DNA from: an archaeon
GTDB lineage: Archaea; Nanobdellota; Nanobdellia; Pacearchaeales; GW2011-AR1
Assembly (NCBI GenBank): GCA_030699005.1
Contig: JAUYLQ010000037.1
Location: forward strand, 1 to 8,004
Direction: 5' to 3'
DNA length: 8,004 bases
In this document: positions 1 through 6,447 of the stretch, piece after piece
How the letters are laid out: each line of letters opens with the position of its first letter
Numbering within the stretch: position 1 is the first letter of the stretch
The notes under the pieces: model-generated
Told to the model about the DNA's origin: nothing
What the model saw: only the letters and a program-made list of their open reading frames with translations
Database searches by the model: none
Made by a program: the position numbers and the translations under genes

Positions 1-5
1 CTTTT

Positions 6-1487
6 GTGAGTTTTTTCTTGGAAAAGTTAAAACTTGTCACAGGAAAGAGGTTTTTCGACGCTTCTTTAATTATAAAGAATAGATTAAAAATCAAGGAATT
101 TGTTGTTGACTTTTCAAATTTCAAAGAAGTGAATCCGGACGGGTTTCTAAAAAAATTAGGAATTGAATCTGGAAAAGAGGAGGAAGCCCCAAAAGAAATT
201 CTGGAAGGTGGAAAGGTTAAAGTTGTTTCATCTTTTCAAACTTTCCCAAAAAAACTGGAGGTTAAAGATTTTGTGACCCATTTTAGGAATAGATACGAAT
301 TTCTTAAAAATGTTCTGCAGGAAAGAGAAGAACTGGAAAACCTTGTTTCTATAAATAAAATTTCCAAAGACAAGCAAAAGTTTTCTGTTATTGGAATGGT
401 TTATCAAAAGAAGGTAACCAAATCAAAAAAAATTATTCTTGAAATAGAGGACCTGACTGGAAAAATGAAAGTTTTAATTAACCCAGATAAAGAGGAACTT
501 TTAAAGGAATGCGAGGACGTCACCCCCGACAGTGTTCTTGGGTTTAAGGGCGTGGGAAATGGGGAAATTATGTTCGCAAATGAGATTATTTTTCCAGAGT
601 CATACCTTCCTGAGAGAAAAAAATCCCCTGTTGAAGAGTACGCCCTTTTTATAGGAGATATTCACTTTGGAAGTAAGAACTTTTTAGAAAAAGACTTTTT
701 AAGATTTATAGATTACTTGAATGGGAAGCTTCCAAACACGCCTGAAGTTTCAAAAATAAAATATCTTTTTATCGTGGGAGATTTAATTACTGGAGTTGGA
801 AACTATCCGAATCAGGAGCAGGATTTGAAGGTTACAGATTTGGAAGAACAATTTCTCCAAATTGCAGGGTTTCTTGGAAAAATAAGAAAAGACATAAAAA
901 TAATTGTTTCCCCGGGGAACCATGATTGTGTTCGTCTTATGGAACCCCAACCCCTTCTTGATGAGAAGTATGCCTGGCCGCTTTATCAACTTGAAAACCT
1001 TGTCATTCTTGGAAATCCTTCAACAGTAAACATTGGAGAGACTTCTGATTTTGATGGTTTTGAAGTCCTCATTTACCATGGTTTTTCTTTCCCATATTAT
1101 GCTAATTCTGTTTCAAAACTTATTGCAGAAAAGGCGATGAATCAGCCAGAAAAAATCATGAGTTACCTTTTGAAAAACAGGCATCTTGCACCAACTCACG
1201 CCTCAACACAGTATTTTCCTCTTGAAAAAGACGGGCTTTTGATAAGGAAAGTTCCCGACATTTTTGTTTCAGGGCACACGCACAAGAGCGGAGTTGTTCA
1301 TTTCAATAATGTTCTGGTCATCTCGGTTTCAAGCTGGGAAGGTTTTTCTTCTTATCAGGAAAAATTCGGAAATAAACCAGATCATTGCAAGGTTCCGATG
1401 ATTAATCTAAAAACCAGGGCAGTTAAAGTTCTCGACTTTGAAACAGGAGAGGATGGAATTAGGCTCTACAGGGAGGGGGAAAAATGA
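6..1487 (+). CDS. polB: DNA polymerase D small subunit DP1 (exonuclease subunit), possibly 5'-partial
   Basis: This is the proofreading subunit of archaeal polymerase D, a 3'-5' exonuclease that pairs with the large subunit encoded next. The 493 visible residues hold a poorly conserved N-terminal region (about 1-115), an OB-fold (about 117-200) and a calcineurin-like phosphodiesterase domain (about 213-480). The metal-binding motifs are complete: GDIH (D218, H220), GDLI (D259), GNHD (N305, H306), YHG (H358) and GHTH (H424, H426), so the exonuclease should be active. The segments around YPNQEQDL and SSWEGFSSYQ are typical of DP1 rather than of Mre11 itself. The first possible start here is GTG at position 6. 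Only five bases precede it, the reading frame is still open there and no ribosome binding site is visible, so the real start may lie outside the window. Euryarchaeal DP1 ranges from about 480 to over 600 residues. The stop overlaps the DP2 start. Confidence 0.95.
   Translation: MSFFLEKLKLVTGKRFFDASLIIKNRLKIKEFVVDFSNFKEVNPDGFLKKLGIESGKEEEAPKEILEGGKVKVVSSFQTFPKKLEVKDFVTHFRNRYEFLKNVLQEREELENLVSINKISKDKQKFSVIGMVYQKKVTKSKKIILEIEDLTGKMKVLINPDKEELLKECEDVTPDSVLGFKGVGNGEIMFANEIIFPESYLPERKKSPVEEYALFIGDIHFGSKNFLEKDFLRFIDYLNGKLPNTPEVSKIKYLFIVGDLITGVGNYPNQEQDLKVTDLEEQFLQIAGFLGKIRKDIKIIVSPGNHDCVRLMEPQPLLDEKYAWPLYQLENLVILGNPSTVNIGETSDFDGFEVLIYHGFSFPYYANSVSKLIAEKAMNQPEKIMSYLLKNRHLAPTHASTQYFPLEKDGLLIRKVPDIFVSGHTHKSGVVHFNNVLVISVSSWEGFSSYQEKFGNKPDHCKVPMINLKTRAVKVLDFETGEDGIRLYREGEK
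1471..1480 (+). promoter_or_regulatory. Strong Shine-Dalgarno site for DP2
   Basis: The purine run GGGAGGGGGA ends four bases before the DP2 ATG and contains GGAGG, complementary to the 3' end of archaeal 16S rRNA. It lies inside the last codons of DP1. It supports ATG 1484 as the DP2 start and suggests that ribosomes terminating on DP1 reinitiate on DP2. Confidence 0.75.
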
Positions 1488-4400
1488 AAACAGAGGAGTA
1501 TTTTTTAAATTTAAAAAGAGACGTGGATAAAGTTTATACTGTTATGAGTTCCGCAAAAGCAAAGGGATTTGACCCGGTTGATGAAGTAGAAATTCCTCTT
1601 GCAATGAGCATGGCTGAAAAAGTTGTGGGTTTAATTTCTACAATTTATCCGCAAATGCAAAATTCAGGAATAGTTGAGAGAATTCTTGAACTTGAAAAAG
1701 AGTATGGGAAACTTGACCCCACAGTTGTTTTTAAAATTGCTGATGAAATTTCTAATCAGAAGTTTTGCAATTTTTCCTCTTTAATGGAAGCTATGGATGG
1801 GGGAATTAGAGTAGGAATTGCTTATTCCACTTTGGGAGTTGTTTCAAGTCCTCTTGAAGGATATACGGGTATTGAAATTGGAAAAACGAGGGATAGAAGA
1901 GAGTATATTATTGCTAATTTTTCAGGTCCAATTCGTTCAGCTGGGACCACTGCTTCCTGCTTAGCACTTATTTTAATTGATTTCCTGAGAGAAAAGTACG
2001 GATTTGCAAAATACGATCCGACTGAAAAAGAAATTCTCAGAGTCTGGTCAGAAATTTCAGATTTTCATGAGAGGATAGCGAATTTGCAATACATGCCCAC
2101 AGAAGAAGAAACCCTTTTCCTAGCAAAAAACATGCCTATCCAAGTGGCTGGAGACCCTTCTGAAACTTTGGAAGTTTCAAACTATAAAAATTTGGAAAGG
2201 GTCAATACAAATTTTCTTAGAAGTGGATTTTGTCTGGTTCTTGCAGAAGGTCTTGCACAGAAAGCAACAAAAGGATTTAGGCTTTTAAACCAGGCAAAAA
2301 AAAACGGGATAAACTCCACGGGATTCGATTTTTTAAAGGAGTATATAGAACTTCATGAAAAAAGAACCCTTGGGAAAGACAAGAGCAAAAGTTCCCCCAC
2401 ATATATAAAAGACCTTGTTGCCGGAAGACCGGTTTATGGCCATCCTTCCCGTTCAGGAGGATTTAGATTTCGCTATGGGAGAGGAAGGTCTTCGGGATTT
2501 AGTGCAGTTTCAGTCCATCCTGCAACAATGGCAGTAACTGACGACTTCCTTGCAATTGGAACTCAGTTGAAAATAGAGAAACCAACCAAAGGCTGTGCAG
2601 TAACCACCTGTGACACCATTGATGGGCCGATTGTTAAATTGAAAAATGGAGGAGTGCTTCAATTAAAAAATAAAAATGAAGCAAAAAAGCTTTATCCGAG
2701 TATTGAAGAGATTATTTATCTTGGAGATATTCTTTTTCCTTTTTCTGATTTACTAAACAGAAATTCTGTTTTGATAAAACCGGGTTATGTTGAAGAGTGG
2801 TGGAATTTGGAATTGAAAGAAAAGGGATTTAAAGGAGATTTTGATTTTTATAACGTTAATTTAGAGGATGCAATTACATACAGCAAGAAGTTTTCAGTTC
2901 CTTTTTATCCAAAGTATATCTTTTTCTGGACTCAAATTTCAAGGGAGGAATTTTTTGGACTTCTTTCCTGGCTAAAGAATTCCTGGGTGGATTCAAAGTT
3001 AATTCTCCCATGGGCAGTAAAAGACAGAGAAAAATTTGCTCTCGGAAAAAGAGCTTTGGAACTTTTAGGAATTCCTCATGAAGTAATTATTGAAAATGTC
3101 GTTATCAAGGAGAACCTTAGTAGGGCTCTTCTTTTAAATCTAGGTTTTGATTTAAAAATTTTTGATAAAAAAACCCCCCTCAAAAATTTTGACTGGGAAA
3201 AATTTAGTCTTGAGAAAAGTGTTCTTGAAATTGTAAACACTTTTTCACCGTTTGAAATAAAAGACAAAGCCGGAGAGTTTATTGGAGCAAGAATGGGCAG
3301 ACCGGAAAAAGCAAAAATAAGGAAACTTATAGGAAGTCCAAATGTTCTTTTTCCGGTCGGAAGCCAGGGAGGGAGGCTCAGAAGTGTTGGCGCGGCATGT
3401 GAAGTCGGATTCGTTCGTGGAAATTTTCCTTTATTTTATTGTGAATCCTGTGAAAATGAAACAATATACCGGATTTGTGAAAAGTGCGGGGGAAAAACAA
3501 AAAAGAGATATTTTTTTCCAGATATAAAAGAGAAATCATTTAATTCAAAATTGGAATATTCTCAGAAGGAAGGAATTCCATTTTGCAATCAAAAAATTGA
3601 ATTACAAAAATACATGGATTCCGCAAAAAAAATTCTTCACCTTTCAAATGATGAGATTCCCCCATTAATAAAAGGGGTAAGGGGACTAAGTTCTGAATCA
3701 AAAATTCCGGAAAATCTTGTAAAAGGAATTCTTAGGGCTAAATATGGCCTTCAGGTAAATAAGGATGGAACAATAAGAATGGATGCCACAGAATTACCTT
3801 TAGTGTCTTTTCGCCCAAGAGAAATTGGAACTTCAGTTGAGAAATTAAGGGAACTGGGTTATGATGAAGACATCTATGGAAAAAATCTCGTTAATGAAGA
3901 CCAGATTATCGAACTGATGCCCCATGATATTCTGATTCCTTCATCAACTGACACCCCGGATGAAAAAGGGGAAGACGTTTTCATGAAAATTTGCAATTTT
4001 ATTGATGAACTTTTAACAGGACTTTATGGTCTTCCATCTTATTACAATGTCAAAACAAAGGGAGATTTAGTTGGAAAACTTGGGGTTTGCATGGCTCCCC
4101 ACAATTGTGCTGGAGTTATATGCAGGTTTATTGGTTTTTCAAATACTCTTGGATTAATGGCAAGCCCGTATATGCATGCAGCTATAAGAAGAGACTGTGA
4201 TGGAGACGAAGCTGCCATTATGCTTCTCGGAGATGTTCTGATAAACTTTTCAAGAAAATTTTTGCCAAGTCACAGAGGAGGAACCCAAGATGCACCTCTT
4301 GTTTTAAATTCAAAAATTGATGCAGGAGAAGTAGATGATCAAATCCTTGATTTTGAAGTTGTCAGGGAATACCCTCTTGAACTTTATACTCTTTCTGAAA

Positions 4401-4945
4401 AGAAGGAACATTCCTCAAAAGTCAAAATTCAAACAATAAGGAGCATCCTAAGAGAGGGAAAAGACCCATTTAGAAATCTTGGTTTTACTCACGATACGAA
4501 TGACATTAATGAGGGCGTTCTTTGTTCATCTTATAAGTTGCTTGAGAATATGGAGGAGAAGGTGAGTCATCAAATGGCTCTTGTCGAGAAATTACGTTCA
4601 GTTGACACCTCAGACACTGCAAGGTTAATTATTGACCGCCATTTTATACGGGACTTGAAAGGTAATCTTAGAAAGTTTTCAATGCAGGAATTTAGGTGTG
4701 TTGCTTGCAATGAAATCATGAGGCGTCCCCCCCTTGATGGGAAATGTATTTCATGTGGTGGAAAAATAATTTTTACAATTCACGAGGGGGGCATAAAAAA
4801 GTATCTTGAACCGGCACTTTCTCTCGCAAAGAAATATAACTTGAGCCCATATATGCAGCAAAATCTCCAGCTAGTTAAAGGATATATAGAGAGCATTTTT
4901 GGGAAAGAAACAGAAAAGCAGGAAAAGTTAGAACAGTGGTTTTAA
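1484..4945 (+). CDS. polC: DNA polymerase D large subunit DP2 (catalytic polymerase subunit)
   Basis: This is the DNA-synthesising subunit of archaeal replicase PolD, which uses double-psi beta-barrels like those of multisubunit RNA polymerase. At 1153 residues it is within the family range (Pyrococcus about 1260) and has no intein. Recognisable family blocks are the N-terminal VEIPLAMSMAEKV segment (about 36-48), the ANFSGPIRSAGTT block (about 144-156), AGRPVYGHPSRSGGF (about 313-327), the HPATM block (about 345), GARMGRPEKAK (about 604-614) and the catalytic CDGDE at 905-909, where D906 and D908 are the expected Mg2+ ligands. Two zinc-binding sites are intact: C653/C656/C665/C668 and C1072/C1075/C1088/C1091. 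The last eight residues form a PCNA-interacting motif. The start is ATG 1484, overlapping the DP1 stop as ATGA behind a strong ribosome binding site, so the pair is one translationally coupled operon. The catalytic motif deviates slightly from the NCDGDED I know from Pyrococcus (see findings). Confidence 0.97.
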   Translation: MKTEEYFLNLKRDVDKVYTVMSSAKAKGFDPVDEVEIPLAMSMAEKVVGLISTIYPQMQNSGIVERILELEKEYGKLDPTVVFKIADEISNQKFCNFSSLMEAMDGGIRVGIAYSTLGVVSSPLEGYTGIEIGKTRDRREYIIANFSGPIRSAGTTASCLALILIDFLREKYGFAKYDPTEKEILRVWSEISDFHERIANLQYMPTEEETLFLAKNMPIQVAGDPSETLEVSNYKNLERVNTNFLRSGFCLVLAEGLAQKATKGFRLLNQAKKNGINSTGFDFLKEYIELHEKRTLGKDKSKSSPTYIKDLVAGRPVYGHPSRSGGFRFRYGRGRSSGFSAVSVHPATMAVTDDFLAIGTQLKIEKPTKGCAVTTCDTIDGPIVKLKNGGVLQLKNKNEAKKLYPSIEEIIYLGDILFPFSDLLNRNSVLIKPGYVEEWWNLELKEKGFKGDFDFYNVNLEDAITYSKKFSVPFYPKYIFFWTQISREEFFGLLSWLKNSWVDSKLILPWAVKDREKFALGKRALELLGIPHEVIIENVVIKENLSRALLLNLGFDLKIFDKKTPLKNFDWEKFSLEKSVLEIVNTFSPFEIKDKAGEFIGARMGRPEKAKIRKLIGSPNVLFPVGSQGGRLRSVGAACEVGFVRGNFPLFYCESCENETIYRICEKCGGKTKKRYFFPDIKEKSFNSKLEYSQKEGIPFCNQKIELQKYMDSAKKILHLSNDEIPPLIKGVRGLSSESKIPENLVKGILRAKYGLQVNKDGTIRMDATELPLVSFRPREIGTSVEKLRELGYDEDIYGKNLVNEDQIIELMPHDILIPSSTDTPDEKGEDVFMKICNFIDELLTGLYGLPSYYNVKTKGDLVGKLGVCMAPHNCAGVICRFIGFSNTLGLMASPYMHAAIRRDCDGDEAAIMLLGDVLINFSRKFLPSHRGGTQDAPLVLNSKIDAGEVDDQILDFEVVREYPLELYTLSEKKEHSSKVKIQTIRSILREGKDPFRNLGFTHDTNDINEGVLCSSYKLLENMEEKVSHQMALVEKLRSVDTSDTARLIIDRHFIRDLKGNLRKFSMQEFRCVACNEIMRRPPLDGKCISCGGKIIFTIHEGGIKKYLEPALSLAKKYNLSPYMQQNLQLVKGYIESIFGKETEKQEKLEQWF
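4919..4942 (+). other. C-terminal PCNA-interacting (PIP) motif of DP2
   Basis: Residues 1146-1153 read QEKLEQWF and the stop codon follows at once. This fits the PIP-box pattern Q-x-x-(hydrophobic)-x-x-(aromatic)-(aromatic) exactly, with L1149, W1152 and F1153 as the hydrophobic plug. A C-terminal PIP in DP2 is known from Thermococcales, so this probably tethers PolD to the sliding clamp. The preceding residues are rich in K and E and probably form a flexible or helical linker. Confidence 0.75.
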
Positions 4946-4955
4946 AGTTCAGAAA

Positions 4956-4962
4956 TTTTTTT
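4956..4962 (+). terminator. T7 tract, probable terminator of the polD operon
   Basis: A run of seven T lies 10 bp after the DP2 stop on the coding strand. Archaeal RNA polymerase terminates at oligo-T tracts without needing a hairpin. The tract runs into the stop codon of the convergent TctA-like gene, so it is the only space available for termination before antisense transcription begins. Confidence 0.45.
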
Positions 4963-6163
4963 ATCCAAATCCCAAATAAAAAAGGATGGTGGGAATAATC
5001 AGACATCCTATCATTGTCGTTCTTTTCACTCCGGAAGATATACAATAGATTCCGGTTAAGGTCGAAACGACAAGAACAAAAAAACCCCAAATTCCTGAAA
5101 CAAGAAAGGTTACTATCACCATGATTAGGAGGATTGTTATTGAAACCTTAGAGTAATTTATTTTTTCCAATACCTCAAGAAATTTTTTTGATATTTTGTT
5201 CACAAGGAAAAAAGAAATAAATCCGGATATTAAAATTACAAATATAATCAGGATGAACACTTGAATATTTGGTATTCCGATTAATTCTTTAATTGCAGCT
5301 GAAGAACCCGTTCTCGTCTTTGATATTAAAAATAGCCCCAGGAAGGACAAACACATTGTGAGCATAGTTGTCGTTCCTAACAGAAAAAGAAAACTTTTTT
5401 TGTCTGGTTTAGCAAACTGGCTACTAACAATTGCAATTTGTCCGCTGCTTAATGCAGGGAGAAACATGCTCAAGGGAGAGAATATGGCTGAACTAAGCAG
5501 TAATTTTTTTTCTTTTTTAATGTCTACTTTTTCTATACTTTCTGTTTTCTGCTTTTCTATCTTTGTTTTTTGCCTTATACTAAAAAAAATACCTGCAGAA
5601 CCAAACAACCCTGTAAGAAGCGGAAGTAAAGGTTCATTTAATTCCATCCCAAAAACAATAAAACCAAGAATTCCTGTCAGTAAAAAGACAAACAATGCAG
5701 AAAATTTCTTTTCTTCAAGAAGGATCATATTAAGAGAAATAGCAATGAGCCCTATTGCAATAATTATTTCTGGAAGGCTTTTCAAAAAAGTAGAAAGAAA
5801 GTATAATGGGGCAATTAGGAGAACAAAAATGAACAATCCATATAAGCAGCCAAGAGATGTCAGTTTTACTGCATGGAAACCCTGGCCCCGTTTTAGCATT
5901 TCATGACCTGGAAGAACAGAGAGCTCTGTTCCGTCTTCTGGGGCTCCAAGAAAAATTGAGGGAATAAAATCAATAAAAACATGAGTTATAGACATAGAAA
6001 CTATAAAAACAATAAGGTAAATGGAGTTTATTCCTGTTAAAATCGAAAATGCTCCTGAGATGAGGGCGGTGCCAACCAGGTTTATATGAATTCCAGGAGT
6101 AAGACCGGTAAAAGTTCCAATGAGGACACCAAGAATTAAAAATAAAACAATTTCTAAGAGCAT
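4961..6163 (-). CDS. TctA-family integral membrane protein (archaeal type)
   Basis: This 400-residue, very hydrophobic protein belongs to the archaeal branch of the TctA family (permease subunit of tripartite tricarboxylate transporters). The signature segments are GTFTGLTPGIHINLVG (16-31) and GAPEDGTELSVLPGHEML (73-90), and the C-terminal RTTMIGCLIIPTILFY (381-396) is also family-like. I estimate about ten membrane segments, including roughly 1-20, 30-60, 103-127, 131-149, 154-173, 258-281, 302-322, 340-359 and 360-376. A charged loop rich in K and E (197-220) separates two halves. It is shorter than bacterial TctA (about 500 residues), and no TctB or periplasmic TctC gene lies nearby, so tricarboxylate transport cannot be assumed and the substrate is unknown. 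The start ATG has no Shine-Dalgarno site but has an AT-rich box upstream. It converges on DP2 with a 15-bp gap. Confidence 0.85.
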   Translation of the reverse strand: MLLEIVLFLILGVLIGTFTGLTPGIHINLVGTALISGAFSILTGINSIYLIVFIVSMSITHVFIDFIPSIFLGAPEDGTELSVLPGHEMLKRGQGFHAVKLTSLGCLYGLFIFVLLIAPLYFLSTFLKSLPEIIIAIGLIAISLNMILLEEKKFSALFVFLLTGILGFIVFGMELNEPLLPLLTGLFGSAGIFFSIRQKTKIEKQKTESIEKVDIKKEKKLLLSSAIFSPLSMFLPALSSGQIAIVSSQFAKPDKKSFLFLLGTTTMLTMCLSFLGLFLISKTRTGSSAAIKELIGIPNIQVFILIIFVILISGFISFFLVNKISKKFLEVLEKINYSKVSITILLIMVIVTFLVSGIWGFFVLVVSTLTGIYCISSGVKRTTMIGCLIIPTILFYLGFG

Positions 6164-6185
6164 TTTATTTACGAAAAAAAGTTTT

Positions 6186-6202
6186 GTTTAAAATAATTTA
6201 TG
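6186..6202 (-). promoter_or_regulatory. Possible TATA box for the TctA-like gene
   Basis: On the minus strand the segment reads CATAAATTATTTTAAAC, an A/T-only core centred about 31 bp before the ATG. With no ribosome binding site present, this fits a leaderless or nearly leaderless transcript. The whole area is AT-rich, so the exact box is uncertain. Confidence 0.3.
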
Positions 6203-6204
6203 GC

Positions 6205-6225
6205 TTTGAAAATCCCTCTTTCAAA
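6205..6225. repeat. Perfect 7-bp inverted repeat (TTTGAAA, 7-nt spacer, TTTCAAA)
   Basis: TTTGAAA at 6205-6211 and TTTCAAA at 6219-6225 are exact reverse complements around the spacer ATCCCTC. The repeat lies just upstream of the putative TATA box of the TctA-like gene and just left of the structured block. It could be an operator dyad, a small hairpin, or the left-end hairpin of a decayed IS200/IS605-type element. Confidence 0.5.
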
Positions 6226-6236
6226 TACATAATTAG
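6221..6236 (+). promoter_or_regulatory. Possible promoter of the non-coding RNA candidate
   Basis: TCAAATACATAATTAG resembles an archaeal BRE (CAAA) followed by a TATA-like box, centred about 23-25 bp before the first hairpin at 6252. It overlaps the right arm of the inverted repeat. Support is positional only. Confidence 0.25.
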
Positions 6237-6250
6237 GTAAGATTTTTGTG

Positions 6251-6379
6251 ACCCCGGAAGAATTCCTTCCGGGGCGGTTGAGCTTTAAAAGCCTCCTCAA
6301 GTCGACATAAGTCTACCTCTAACCAACCGAAGTTGGAGAAAAGCCCGCTAAAAGCGGGTAACTTTATTCAAGTTTTTTT
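6251..6379 (+). ncRNA. Candidate structured non-coding RNA, or omega-RNA-like IS200/IS605 remnant
   Basis: This block is about half G+C, while its flanks are strongly AT-rich. Its strong helices are:
- a 9-bp stem CCCCGGAAG/CTTCCGGGG (6252-6260 with 6266-6274);
- GGTTGAG (6276-6282) with CTC plus AACC (6317-6324, one bulged T), or alternatively TTGAG/CTCAA (6278-6282 with 6296-6300);
- GTCGAC/GTCTAC with one mismatch (6301-6306 with 6311-6316);
- CCAAC/GTTGG (6323-6327 with 6332-6336), loop CGAA, which competes with the AACC pairing;
- CCCGCT/AGCGGG (6344-6349 with 6353-6358), loop AAA.
A T7 tract follows at 6373-6379. A promoter-like box to the left and the T-tract to the right favour the plus strand. 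I see no tRNA, 5S, RNase P, SRP or C/D-box signature. The terminal hairpin followed by TAAC and TTCAA recalls right ends of IS200/IS605 elements, where omega-RNA is encoded, but no tnpB is present. Function is unknown. Confidence 0.5.
6344..6379 (+). terminator. Hairpin followed by T7 tract
   Basis: The GC-rich stem CCCGCT/AGCGGG (6344-6358, AAA loop) is followed 14 bases later by seven T (6373-6379). The T-tract alone could stop archaeal RNA polymerase, and the hairpin would then protect the 3' end. The gap is too long for a bacterial-style intrinsic terminator. Confidence 0.4.
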
Positions 6380-6411
6380 ATTCATAAATCTTTATTTCCA
6401 TTTTTGTGTTA

Positions 6412-6428
6412 CGAAATGTTTAATAATA
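6412..6428 (+). promoter_or_regulatory. Probable tyrS promoter (BRE plus TATA box)
   Basis: CGAAATGTTTAATAATA combines a purine-rich BRE-like element with a TATA-like core, centred about 24-26 bp before ATG 6448. That is the spacing expected if transcription starts at or next to the start codon, and the lack of any Shine-Dalgarno sequence upstream of the ATG agrees with a leaderless tyrS mRNA. Confidence 0.45.
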
Positions 6429-6447
6429 AGTTTTGTTTTTGAAGCCT

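Noticed and set aside
3167..3181. Possible frameshift at adjacent A7 and C6 runs in DP2; a C7 run near 4727 and a G7 run in tyrS (7384-7390) raise the same concern.
   Set aside because: The reading frame and family similarity continue unbroken across each run, so there is no sign of an error or programmed slippage.
4193..4213. Intein in DP2 at the catalytic CDGDE motif, a known insertion site in some archaea.
   Set aside because: The motif and its flanks are continuous, with no intein splice-junction residues or endonuclease blocks.
5358..5906. 182-residue open frame on the plus strand.
   Set aside because: It lies wholly antisense to the TctA-like gene, whose membrane segments and motifs are coherent. 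The plus-strand translation is low-complexity S/K/I/F-rich and shows no family motif.
6233..6310. Short open frame on the plus strand through the GC-rich block (contains VTPEEFLPGRLS, ends at TAA 6308-6310).
   Set aside because: Too short, no ribosome binding site and no recognisable protein; the sequence is explained better by strong self-complementarity. It could at most be the last codons of a lost gene.
6251..6379. Known RNA genes (tRNA, 5S rRNA, SRP RNA, C/D-box guide) for the structured block.
   Set aside because: No T-loop consensus or cloverleaf, no 5S core sequence, no SRP GGAAG/GGAGCA arrangement and no C/D boxes on either strand.
6433..6447. TTG at 6433 as the tyrS start, giving a protein five residues longer.
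   Set aside because: ATG 6448 is close by, starts the conserved part, and lies at the right distance from the TATA-like box for a leaderless mRNA; no ribosome binding site supports the TTG.
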